A DNA stretch of 64,000 bases from SHLQ01 sp033344795 (lineage in GTDB: Bacteria > Actinomycetota > Acidimicrobiia > Acidimicrobiales > SHLQ01): the NCBI GenBank assembly GCA_033344795.1, contig JAWPMS010000001.1:1116001-1180000 (forward strand), given 5' to 3'. This document shows, piece by piece, positions 47,219 to 55,574 of the stretch (position 1 is its first letter; each line of letters starts with the position of its first letter). A program made the translations under genes and the position numbers. Below the pieces are notes generated by a model. The model worked only from the letters and a program-made list of their open reading frames with translations, did not search any database and had not been told where the DNA came from.

Positions 47219-49771
47219 CTATTCCTCTTCTGGCGACGACGTCTCGTTGGGTTCCGACGAGTCGACGGCGACGCCATCATCGTCGGCGGATGACTCTTGT
47301 GGATCCTCGTCATCGAGATCTTCGTCGTCGCTGGCCAGCACACGAGCGACCGCCGCAACACGGTGACCTTCGCTCACATTCATCACACGGACGCCAGACG
47401 CATCTCGACCTTGCGTCGAGATCGAGTTGACCGCGGTGCGGATCAACGTTCCGCCGTCCCCGATGAGCATGATCTCTTCGTCGTCGGCAACCATGAAGGC
47501 CGCCACGACCTGACCCTTCTTCTCATTGACCCGGATGCCGCGAACACCGAGTCCACCACGACCCTTGATCGGGTACTGGTCGAGTTCGGACTGTTTGCCG
47601 TAACCCTCACTCGTGATGATCAACAACCGAGTGCCCTCTTGTTCACGAGCACAAGCGACGAGCTCATCACCCTCGCGGAACTTCATGCCACGAACACCAG
47701 CGGCGGTACGCCCCATTGGACGAACCGCGTCCTCGTCGAACCGGATCGTCTGACCGTTCTGAGATACGAGGAAGACATCCTGACCCTCATTGAGAGGAAT
47801 GACATCCATCAGCTCATCGTCTTCGTTCAACTTGATGGCGATCAGTCCGGCCTTCAAGTTGCTGTCGTAGGCCGTGAATTGTGTCTTTTTGACCCGACCG
47901 AGTTTGGTCGCAAAGAACAGGTACCGGTTGGTCTCGTAGTCGCGCGTGTCGATGATCGCTCGGATCTTCTCCTCGGGCTGAAGCTGGAGGAGGTTCACGA
48001 TCGCCGTACCGCGTGCGGTACGGCTGGTCATCGGTATCTGGTGCGCCTTCAGGCGATACACCTTGCCGCGGTTGCTGAAGAACAGCAGGTACGCGTGCGC
48101 GGTGGTGTGAATCATGTTGACGACGTAGTCATCATCTTTGAGATTCGCACCCGCAACCCCACGGCCACCACGGCTCTGCGTGCGGAACTCGTCGATCGAC
48201 ATGGTCTTGACATAGCCACCGGCCGACATTGTGAAGACGAGGTCTTCATCGTCGATGAGATCCTCGATGTCGATCTCGCCCGGATCATGCATGAGTTCGG
48301 AACGACGCTCGTCGGCGTGCTCTTCGCGAACCTCGCTCAGCTGCTCCTTCATCACCTGGAACAGCGCAGCCTCGTCGCCGAGGATGCGCTCGAGCTCCGC
48401 GATATCGATGGTGAGTTGTGCCATCTCCTCGTCGAGATCTGCTCGGCCGAGACGGGTGAGCCGGCTCAACGGCATGTCGAGAATGTGGTTCGCCTGGATC
48501 TCGGAGAACTCGAATCCTTCACCCATGAGTCCTGCTCGGGCGGCGGCCTTGTCTTCGGAAGCGCGGATGAGCTTGATGATCTCGTCGATCAGGTCGAGGG
48601 CCTTGATCAGGCCTTCGACGATGTGCGCACGAGCACGCAGTTTGTCGAGCTCGAATTGACTTCGTCGGGTGATGACCTCGACCTGATGTTTGATGTACGG
48701 AACCAGGATCTCTCGGAGGTTGAGCGTGCGCGGCACTCCGTCGACCAGGGCGACGGCGTTCATCGAGAACGAGGTTTGCAATGGGGTCCGCTTGTACAAG
48801 TTGTTGAGAACGACCAACGCCGGAGCATCGCGCTTCAGCTTGATCTCCACGCGAGTTTCGCCCTGCGAGGAGAAGTCGTTGATGTCGGCGATGCCGTCGA
48901 GTTCCTTCGCAGCGAGAAGTTCCTTGATCTTTGCGAACACCGAGTTTGGGCTGACTTGATACGGCAGTTCGGTGATCACGATCGTGTCGTTGGTCTTGCC
49001 CTCGACGATCTCGGCACGGGCGCGCATCTTGATGCTGCCTCGACCGGTTCGGTAGGCATCGGCGATACCGGCGCGACCCATGATGAGGCCACCGGTTGGA
49101 AAGTCGGGGCCCTTCACGAACGCCATCAGGTCAGCGGGCTGAGCGTCAGGGTTGTCGATCAGGTGCATCGTGGCATCGATCACTTCACCGAGGTTGTGCG
49201 GCGGGATGCTGGTCGCCATACCCACGGCGATTCCCTGACCACCATTCACCAGCAGGTTCGGGAACCGGGCGGGAAGCACCTCGGGTTCGGAGAACTCACC
49301 CGAGTAGTTGTCGATGAAATCGACCGTGTTCTTGTTGATGTCGGCAAGAAGCTGTAGGGAGATCGGATCGAGACGACACTCCGTGTATCGAGCCGCAGCC
49401 GGCGAATCGTCGGGCGTGTAGCCAAAGTTGCCCTGGGGCTCGATGAGGCGATGACGCATCGAGAAGTCCTGCGCCATTCGGACCAGCGAGTCATAGATCG
49501 CAGAGTCACCGTGTGGGTGGTACTTGCCCATGACCTCGCCCGTGACGCGGGCGGATTTCATCGTTGGGCGATCGGGGTTGGCGTTGAGCTCGGACATGGC
49601 CCACAAGATCCGGCGGTGCACGGGCTTGAGGCCGTCGCGAACGTCTGGCAGCGCTCGCGACACGATGACCGACATCGCGTAGTCGAGGAACGAACGCTCC
49701 ATTTCTTCTTGGATGTCGATGGGTTCGATGGCGAACTGTGCGCCGTCGCCTGAGTCGGTGATATCGCTCAT
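47219..49771 (-). CDS. gyrA: DNA gyrase subunit A
   Basis: 850 aa. ATG 49771 overlaps the ribosome-binding region in the gyrB tail (TAGGAGA). Catalytic Tyr129 in AAARYTECRL, and the QRDR segment with HPHGDSAIYDSLVRMAQ in which Ser90 and Asp94 are the wild-type-sensitive residues in mycobacterial numbering. GyrA-box QSRGGRGVAGANL is present and the C-terminal beta-pinwheel repeats are visible (GYVKTM, GVRGMKFREGD, GVRGIRVNEKK). A 30-residue acidic tail ends the protein. Gyrase introduces negative supercoils into DNA with GyrB. Confidence 0.97.
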   Translation of the reverse strand: MSDITDSGDGAQFAIEPIDIQEEMERSFLDYAMSVIVSRALPDVRDGLKPVHRRILWAMSELNANPDRPTMKSARVTGEVMGKYHPHGDSAIYDSLVRMAQDFSMRHRLIEPQGNFGYTPDDSPAAARYTECRLDPISLQLLADINKNTVDFIDNYSGEFSEPEVLPARFPNLLVNGGQGIAVGMATSIPPHNLGEVIDATMHLIDNPDAQPADLMAFVKGPDFPTGGLIMGRAGIADAYRTGRGSIKMRARAEIVEGKTNDTIVITELPYQVSPNSVFAKIKELLAAKELDGIADINDFSSQGETRVEIKLKRDAPALVVLNNLYKRTPLQTSFSMNAVALVDGVPRTLNLREILVPYIKHQVEVITRRSQFELDKLRARAHIVEGLIKALDLIDEIIKLIRASEDKAAARAGLMGEGFEFSEIQANHILDMPLSRLTRLGRADLDEEMAQLTIDIAELERILGDEAALFQVMKEQLSEVREEHADERRSELMHDPGEIDIEDLIDDEDLVFTMSAGGYVKTMSIDEFRTQSRGGRGVAGANLKDDDYVVNMIHTTAHAYLLFFSNRGKVYRLKAHQIPMTSRTARGTAIVNLLQLQPEEKIRAIIDTRDYETNRYLFFATKLGRVKKTQFTAYDSNLKAGLIAIKLNEDDELMDVIPLNEGQDVFLVSQNGQTIRFDEDAVRPMGRTAAGVRGMKFREGDELVACAREQEGTRLLIITSEGYGKQSELDQYPIKGRGGLGVRGIRVNEKKGQVVAAFMVADDEEIMLIGDGGTLIRTAVNSISTQGRDASGVRVMNVSEGHRVAAVARVLASDDEDLDDEDPQESSADDDGVAVDSSEPNETSSPEEE

Positions 49772-49780
49772 GATCGTCTC

Positions 49781-51724
49781 CTAGATGTCCAGGAAGCGAA
49801 CGTCTTTGGCGTTCGTCTGGATGAAGTGTTTGCGGCGAGACACGTCCTCGCCCATCAACGTGCTGAAGACCTCGTCGGCCATTGCTGCGGTTTCGACCGA
49901 CACCTGCAGGAGGGTTCGGTCGCCAGGGTTCATCGTGGTTTCGGCGAGTTCCTGCCACTGCATCTCGCCAAGGCCCTTCAGACGCTGAAAGTCCTTCTTG
50001 TGGTTCGGGTGTTCCTCGAGCCAGCTGTCCTTCTCGCGATCATCCTTGAGATAGACCTTGCCTTTGCCAACGTTGGTCGAATAGAGCGGCGGCTGGGCGA
50101 TGTAGATGTGGTTGTTCTCGACGAGCTCGCGCATCTGGCGGAAGAAGAAGGTGAGCAGCAACGTACGGATGTGACTGCCATCGACATCGGCATCAGCCAA
50201 CAAGATGATCTTGTGGTAGCGGATCTTGCTGAGATCGAACTCGTCGCCGATACCCGCACCGATCGCTTGGATGAGCGTCTGCACTTCGAGGTTTTTCAAC
50301 ATCTTGTCGAGGCGAGCGCGCTCGACGTTGAGAATCTTGCCTCTGATGGGCAGGATCGCCATCGTTCGCGGATCGCGCGCCTGGATAGCGGACCCACCAG
50401 CGGAGTCGCCCTCGACGATGAACAGCTCTCGTTCTCTCGGGTCCTTCGATGAGCAATCCTTGAGCTTCTCGGGCATGCCAGCGCCGTCGAGCGCTGTCTT
50501 GTTGCGAATCGTGTCTCTCGCTGCACGAGCGGCCTCACGTGCTCGCTGTGCGGCTATCGACTTGTGGATGATGAGCTTGCCCTCAGCGGGGTTCTCCTCG
50601 AGCCATTCGGCCAGCTTTTCGTTCGTGGCCTTCTCGACCATCGACCGGACCGACACGTTGCCGAGTTTGTCCTTGGTCTGCCCCTCGAACTGTGGGTCCT
50701 GCAGGCGGACGGAGATGATGGCGGTCAGACCTTCACGAACATCGTCTCCGGAAAGATCCTCGGAGTCCTTCAGCAGGTTCTTGTCTTTTCCGTACTTGTT
50801 GATCGTTCGAGTGAGCGCCGAGCGGAACCCGGTCTCGTGCATACCGCCGCCGCCGGTGGTGATGCCGTTCGCGAAGCTGTGCAAACCATCGGCGTTGAAG
50901 CCGGTGTTCCACTGGAATGCGATTTCGACCTCTTGGGTCTCTTCGGCCACCTCGTAGTAGCCAACCTTGGCGAACAACGCTTCCTTCGACTGGTTGACGT
51001 GGCGCACGAAATCTTTGATGCCGCCCTCGTAGTGGAACTCGATCCAACCGTCTTCGCCCGCATCCGCGTGCACCTCGGTCCGACGCAGATCCTGGAAACG
51101 AATTCGCAAGCCACGATTGAGAAACGCCATCATCTGGAAACGATCGAGGAGGGTCTGGGCCCGGAACTCGGTCTCTTCGAAGATGGTGTCGTCGGGCCAG
51201 AAACGAACGGTCGTGCCCGTGCGGTCGTCGGGAGAGTCGCCGCGCACCTCGAGCTTGGTTTTGACCGCTCCGCCGTCTGCGAAGTCCATGTAGTGATGCT
51301 TGCCTTCGCGATCGATCTGTACTTCGACCTTCTTGCTCAGCGCGTTGACGACGGAGATACCCACGCCGTGCAGGCCGCCGGAGACTTTGTATCCGCCGCC
51401 ACCGAACTTGCCGCCAGCGTGCAGAACGGTCATGACGACCTCGGCTGCCGACATTCCTTCGTACTTGGGATGTTCGCCGGTGGGAATCCCACGACCGTCA
51501 TCTCGGACCTCGACCGAATCGTCGGGGTGCACGATGACTTCAATTGCGCTGCAATACCCCGCCATCGCCTCATCGACGGAGTTGTCGACCACTTCGTATA
51601 CGAGGTGGTGAAGACCGGTCGGCCCGGTCGATCCGATGTACATGCCTGGGCGCTTGCGCACAGCCTCGAGGCCCTCGAGAACCGTGATGTTTTCTGCACC
51701 GTAGGAGTTCGTGTCGTCGCTCAA
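49781..51724 (-). CDS. gyrB: DNA gyrase subunit B
   Basis: 647 aa from TTG 51724, preceded by AAAGG at 7 bases; an in-frame GTG at 51739 is the alternative and adds five residues. ATPase motifs YGAENITVLEGLEAVRKRPGMYIGSTGPTG and EVRDDGRGIPTGEHP (ATP-binding), TOPRIM motif EGDSAGGSA, LPIRGKILNVE and DADVDGSHIRTLL, C-terminal RLKGLGEMQ. The TAG stop overlaps the gyrA ribosome-binding site, so the two are tightly coupled. Confidence 0.96.
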   Translation of the reverse strand: MSDDTNSYGAENITVLEGLEAVRKRPGMYIGSTGPTGLHHLVYEVVDNSVDEAMAGYCSAIEVIVHPDDSVEVRDDGRGIPTGEHPKYEGMSAAEVVMTVLHAGGKFGGGGYKVSGGLHGVGISVVNALSKKVEVQIDREGKHHYMDFADGGAVKTKLEVRGDSPDDRTGTTVRFWPDDTIFEETEFRAQTLLDRFQMMAFLNRGLRIRFQDLRRTEVHADAGEDGWIEFHYEGGIKDFVRHVNQSKEALFAKVGYYEVAEETQEVEIAFQWNTGFNADGLHSFANGITTGGGGMHETGFRSALTRTINKYGKDKNLLKDSEDLSGDDVREGLTAIISVRLQDPQFEGQTKDKLGNVSVRSMVEKATNEKLAEWLEENPAEGKLIIHKSIAAQRAREAARAARDTIRNKTALDGAGMPEKLKDCSSKDPRERELFIVEGDSAGGSAIQARDPRTMAILPIRGKILNVERARLDKMLKNLEVQTLIQAIGAGIGDEFDLSKIRYHKIILLADADVDGSHIRTLLLTFFFRQMRELVENNHIYIAQPPLYSTNVGKGKVYLKDDREKDSWLEEHPNHKKDFQRLKGLGEMQWQELAETTMNPGDRTLLQVSVETAAMADEVFSTLMGEDVSRRKHFIQTNAKDVRFLDI

Positions 51725-51923
51725 CGCGTGACCTTTCACTTCGCCTAATCGTCTGCCGTGCAGCTGTGATCAGCAAGCGTCCGGATGCTCCGCGACGGCC
51801 CTCTGATCAGTCAAAATTACGACAATGTAATTGTACCAGGCAGGGGTGACAGATCGAGGGCACTACGGCAACGGATCCGCCTCGGAGTTTCGCGTTACTT
51901 TTTGTTGAAAAATCAAGCGTTTC
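51725..51923. promoter_or_regulatory. gyrB upstream region
   Basis: 199 bases between the DUF721 stop and gyrB start. Contains AATTAC-GACAAT-GTAATT (inverted repeat at about 51815-51832) and on the minus strand a TACAAT -10-like element (51835-51830), so gyrB may have its own promoter. No DnaA-box cluster was seen. Confidence 0.35.
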
Positions 51924-52250
51924 TCAACGCGAGAGATGCACCTGAATCTCGGTGATCTCATCGCTCTCGAGCCTGCTCGAAATGCGTCGAAGAAGCTCCT
52001 CGCTCATCCACTTCATTTCGCTCGCCCAGGCGGGATCGTCGACCTCCAAATGCAGGACGCCGTTGCTGATCTTTTGTGGCGTGGTGTGCGCCCCGATCAC
52101 CTCTCCTGCGAGCGTCGACCACTCGGAGAAGACGGTTTCGACGACATCGACGGTGGGTGCATCGAGGTGTTTCATCACTCGATCGATCCCCTTGCCCATC
52201 GGCTGCGGTCCATCGCGAAATCGTCGATACGGGTTGTTATGCCACGACAT
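51924..52250 (-). CDS. DUF721 protein (RecF-GyrB interval)
   Basis: 108 aa from ATG 52250, overlapping the recF stop by 14 bases. Small DUF721/DciA-like protein: MSWHNNPYRRFRDGP, SEWSTLAGEVIGAHTTPQKI, then VLHLEVDDPAWASEMKWMSEELLRR. Similar genes sit between recF and gyrB in many actinobacteria and have been proposed to aid replicative-helicase loading. Confidence 0.9.
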   Translation of the reverse strand: MSWHNNPYRRFRDGPQPMGKGIDRVMKHLDAPTVDVVETVFSEWSTLAGEVIGAHTTPQKISNGVLHLEVDDPAWASEMKWMSEELLRRISSRLESDEITEIQVHLSR

Positions 52251-53355
52251 TTGGCACCTCGGCATCGAACGTTGCCTCTCCGAGGCGAATGGTGGCATCG
52301 GCAACCGCACCCGGCGGGAGATCAACCGCCGACGTGAGCAACGTCTGACCGGAAGGAAGCGCCGCCACGAGCGCCGCCGAACGATCGTCGTCGAGTTCCG
52401 AGAAAACATCGTCGAGGACGAGCAACGGTGCGACCCCTGTCGTCACTCGAACCAACTCGTGGCCAGCCAGTCGCAGAGCAAGTGCCAGAGACCGTTGCTC
52501 ACCCTGTGAGGCGTGGGTGCGCGCAGGCATTCCGTTGAGCAATATCTCGAGCTCGTCGCGGTGCGGGCCGACGGTGGTCACGCCGCGCCGAACATCGTCC
52601 TTACGCGCCTGGGTCAACGCCTCCGCGAGGCCGGCGTCAAACCAGGGAGCCGCATATCGGATCGTCACTTCACTAGATCCTCCTGCCACCGCCTGCAGGG
52701 CGTCGGTGACGAGCGGCGAGAGGCGTTCGAGGGCGGCCGCTCGAAGCGCTCCGAGTTCGTCACCAACACTTGCGAGTTTCGTGTCCCAAACATCGAGCGT
52801 GAACGCCGCATCATCGTTGAGGCGCCCATGCACCCCTTTCAACAGCGCATTCCGTTGCTTGAGCACCTTGTCGACCTGTGCCCTGGTCTGTTCATTTCGC
52901 GGGTGAAGTCCCACGACGACGTCGTCGATGTAGGTCCGTCGCTCGCCGGGTGAACCTTTGATCATCTCGAGGTCGTCAGGAGCAAATACGGTCACCGACA
53001 TGACCCCGAGCAAGTCACGGTTTCGCTGCACGCGCTGCCGGTTCATCTGAATCCGAGCACGACCCGTTCGCGGAAGCTCAGCCTCAAGCAGCAACTCTCG
53101 CTCGTCGCTTCGCAGCGTCGCTCGGGCGATCGCTCGTTCAGCCCCCACCTTGATCAGCGCTTCTGTCGGAGCGCCCCGAAACGAGCGCATCGAGGTGAGC
53201 CACGCAATGGCCTCCACGATGTTCGTCTTGCCCGAACCGTTGGGACCGATGAGCGCCGTGACGCCTCGCGCAAACGACAAGTCGATCTGTTCATGGGAAC
53301 GAAAATCGGTCAACCACAATCGTTCGAGCACAAGAGCGGAGGAGTGATCGGTCAC
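52237..53355 (-). CDS. recF: DNA replication and repair protein RecF
   Basis: 372 aa from GTG 53355 (VTDHSSALVLERLWLTDFRSHE). Walker A GPNGSGKTNIVEAIAWLTS, signature ASQGEQRSLALALRLA and Walker B LLVLDDVFSELDDDR identify the RecF SMC-like ATPase, which loads RecA at gaps with RecOR. Upstream, instead of dnaN, the divergent plus-strand hypothetical gene begins after 121 bases, so the usual dnaA-dnaN-recF block is interrupted here. Confidence 0.95.
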   Translation of the reverse strand: MTDHSSALVLERLWLTDFRSHEQIDLSFARGVTALIGPNGSGKTNIVEAIAWLTSMRSFRGAPTEALIKVGAERAIARATLRSDERELLLEAELPRTGRARIQMNRQRVQRNRDLLGVMSVTVFAPDDLEMIKGSPGERRTYIDDVVVGLHPRNEQTRAQVDKVLKQRNALLKGVHGRLNDDAAFTLDVWDTKLASVGDELGALRAAALERLSPLVTDALQAVAGGSSEVTIRYAAPWFDAGLAEALTQARKDDVRRGVTTVGPHRDELEILLNGMPARTHASQGEQRSLALALRLAGHELVRVTTGVAPLLVLDDVFSELDDDRSAALVAALPSGQTLLTSAVDLPPGAVADATIRLGEATFDAEVPNVVA

Positions 53356-53476
53356 CGCTTCACCGTATCTGCTCGACACTTTTGTATTGTCGGGACTTCC
53401 GCCCGACACCGATCGAAGCAGATCCCCGCAGAACGCCGTCACTCACGTCGGGCGAATACGGGCCGATTGCAAACCC

Positions 53477-54565
53477 ATGGATCGTCATGTGCGCTGGTTT
53501 CGTCGCGAGATCGCGCTGAAGGTCGCTCAACGGCTCGGAATCGAGGCGGGCGTCGTCTGCGCGCTCGTGGTCGGGGCTCTCGTGGTCGCTGAAATCAATA
53601 CGCCGATCGTGATACTCACCGGCGCCTCGACGATTCCCACCTTCATCGTCATCCGACTCGCGCTCTCCTGCGCACTCAACCCGACGTCGAGTTCGTACCT
53701 GGTGCGTTGGCCGCGTCCATCGGGCTCGCTGTCACCCGCGGAGCCCACCAACGTTGGCTCCGCGACCGATATCGCCCTGCAGGCAGCAGGATTCTTGCCG
53801 CGAGGTGCCTTCAGTGAATGGGGTGGAGCCACGACGAACTTGTATGACGACGCCTCATGCACACTGGTACTGACCTGTCACGAAGACGACGTGGTCGTCC
53901 TCACCGGCCTCACCGACGGTCGACTCTGTGTCACCACCACCTACGTCATCCCGCCGCACGAGCGGCTGATCGTGAATCAGGAACGAGCCTCCGACGTTGG
54001 TTCAGTTCTCGCCAGCCACGCAACCTTGCTCGATGCCATCATCGGTCAGCCCACCATTGGCGCGGTCGAGACGAACGCACAGTTCATCGTCGACCTGCTC
54101 GTGCTCGAATGGGACATCTGGGATCAGCTGGGCCCGGTATTCGGTCCATTCGTCGCCGTCGGCAACCGTCCACAGCCAAGCCTTCTGCGGGTGCGAGTGG
54201 CCGCGCAAGATGTTCTGTCACGTGCACTCGCCGCGGCGCCACCGTCGGTCTCGGTGACCTACGAGCTGGAGCGTGCTGCGAGCGACACAGTCGTCGAGCA
54301 GCCATCTGAGGATGGACTGGCCCAGGAGATCATGAGCATCCTCGAACCGCCAACGCCCCTGCCGCCTGTAGCTCCCGCGACCCCTGTCGCGCCCACGGCA
54401 CCTGTTGCTCCAGTGCCACCGCGTCGAGGGTTGTCCGTGCTCGCCGAGCAAGCGCGACTCGCCGATGAGCGAACCGAGCGAGCCCTCGCGGCCGGTGATG
54501 CGCAGGCGGCGAACAGGCGCCTCTTCGACGATGTTTCGGAATCTCCCATGGCGAAGGCCAGCTGA
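53477..54565 (+). CDS. Hypothetical membrane protein with Pro-rich C-terminus
   Basis: 362 aa from ATG 53477, family not recognised. N-terminal basic segment (MDRHVRWFRREIALKVAQRL) and two hydrophobic stretches (GVVCALVVGALVVAEI and TPIVILTGASTIPTFIVIRLAL), then a mainly beta-rich domain (about 90-265), a Pro/Ala/Val-rich spacer with PVAP-type repeats and a charged helix (LSVLAEQARLADERTERALA). ATG stop/start overlap with the downstream EamA gene (TGATG). Confidence 0.65.
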   Translation: MDRHVRWFRREIALKVAQRLGIEAGVVCALVVGALVVAEINTPIVILTGASTIPTFIVIRLALSCALNPTSSSYLVRWPRPSGSLSPAEPTNVGSATDIALQAAGFLPRGAFSEWGGATTNLYDDASCTLVLTCHEDDVVVLTGLTDGRLCVTTTYVIPPHERLIVNQERASDVGSVLASHATLLDAIIGQPTIGAVETNAQFIVDLLVLEWDIWDQLGPVFGPFVAVGNRPQPSLLRVRVAAQDVLSRALAAAPPSVSVTYELERAASDTVVEQPSEDGLAQEIMSILEPPTPLPPVAPATPVAPTAPVAPVPPRRGLSVLAEQARLADERTERALAAGDAQAANRRLFDDVSESPMAKAS

Positions 54566-55452
54566 TGTTCGCCGTCCTTCTCGCCGCCTTGTCGGGTCTC
54601 TCGTACGGAGCATCGGACTTCTCGGGAGCACTCGCCACCAAGAAGAACGACGCCGCGCTCGTCACACTCGTGGTCCAGGTCATCTCGTTCGCCGCGCTCG
54701 CCGTCGTCCTTGTTCTGACCTTCGACGGAACGGTCTTGCCGAGCGATCTCGCCTGGGGCGCCCTCGGTGGCGTCGGCGCAATGGTCGGGCTCACGACCTT
54801 CTATCGAGCCCTCGCGGACGGTCCGATGTCGACGGCTGCATCGGTCACCGCACTCATCGGTGCCCTCTTGCCTGTGACCGCCGGTCTGTTGCTCGGCGAG
54901 ATCCCCAATAGACCAACCCTGGTCGGCATTGCACTTGCGATTCCATCTGCGATCATCGTGTCCGTCGGCGGGCTCGAAGCGCACAAGTTGTCCCGAATGC
55001 TCAACCCTCGAGCGCGGGCCGCTGCCCGCGCACAGATTGCGGCCACCCGGCGCCTCAGCGTCGTTGCCGGCCTGGGGTTTGGTGTGTTCTTCACGGCGCT
55101 CGCACAAACATCGGCCGATTCGGGTCTCTTCCCGCTCGTCGGAGCTCGAGGAGCCTCGGTTGCCATCCTCGCCGTTCTGTTGACGATGCGCCGCTCGTGG
55201 AGCCGCATCGAACGATCCGACTACCCATCGATCGGCATCGCTGGCGTACTCGACTGCTCGGCGAACAGCTTCTATTTGCTCGCGCTGGCCGACGGAAGCG
55301 TCACCTGGGTGGCAGCCGTCGTGTCGCTCTACCCCGTGGCCACGGTGCTCCTCGCAAGACTCCTTCTCAAAGAAGAACTCTCGCGGGTGCAGATCGCCGG
55401 TCTGATCATGGCGAGCTCAGCGCTTGTCTTCGTCGGACTCGGAGCATCCTGA
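54565..55452 (+). CDS. EamA/DMT-family transporter
   Basis: 295 aa with about ten membrane helices and two EamA repeats (LSGLSYGASDFSGALATKKN, GALGGVGAMVGLTTFYRALADGPMSTAASVTALIGALLPV; then GVLDCSANSFYLLALADGSVTWVAAVVSLYPVATVLLARLLLKEEL). Amino-acid or metabolite efflux is the usual role; substrate not predictable. Coupled to the upstream gene by the TGATG overlap and followed by several hairpins before the GGDEF-EAL gene. Confidence 0.87.
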   Translation: MFAVLLAALSGLSYGASDFSGALATKKNDAALVTLVVQVISFAALAVVLVLTFDGTVLPSDLAWGALGGVGAMVGLTTFYRALADGPMSTAASVTALIGALLPVTAGLLLGEIPNRPTLVGIALAIPSAIIVSVGGLEAHKLSRMLNPRARAAARAQIAATRRLSVVAGLGFGVFFTALAQTSADSGLFPLVGARGASVAILAVLLTMRRSWSRIERSDYPSIGIAGVLDCSANSFYLLALADGSVTWVAAVVSLYPVATVLLARLLLKEELSRVQIAGLIMASSALVFVGLGAS

Positions 55453-55461
55453 GCAACTCCG

Positions 55462-55484
55462 TTTGGGGGTTTTCCCCGACCAAA
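55462..55484 (+). terminator. Hairpin after EamA
   Basis: TTTGG...CCAAA outer pairs with a GGGG-TTTT-CCCC core 10 bases after the EamA stop. It may be a weak terminator; no long T-run follows. Confidence 0.45.
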
Positions 55485-55486
55485 CT

Positions 55487-55540
55487 GCCGCCAATACGGC
55501 GGCGTAGGGAAGATATCTGGGCAATTTGATCTAATTGCCC
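55487..55540. promoter_or_regulatory. Two inverted repeats in front of the GGDEF-EAL gene
   Basis: GCCGCC-AATAC-GGCGGC (55487-55503) and GGGCAATT-TGATCT-AATTGCCC (55519-55540). The second is a perfect 8-bp palindrome 35 bases before the ATG at 55575 and is a candidate operator. Confidence 0.5.
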
Positions 55541-55574
55541 GCGGAACCTTAGGGATCACCAACCCGCCTCCGAT

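Noticed and set aside
47297..49357. Long plus-strand open frame opposite gyrA
   Set aside because: Codon structure follows the minus-strand GyrA frame; product has no recognisable domain. A shadow of high-GC coding.
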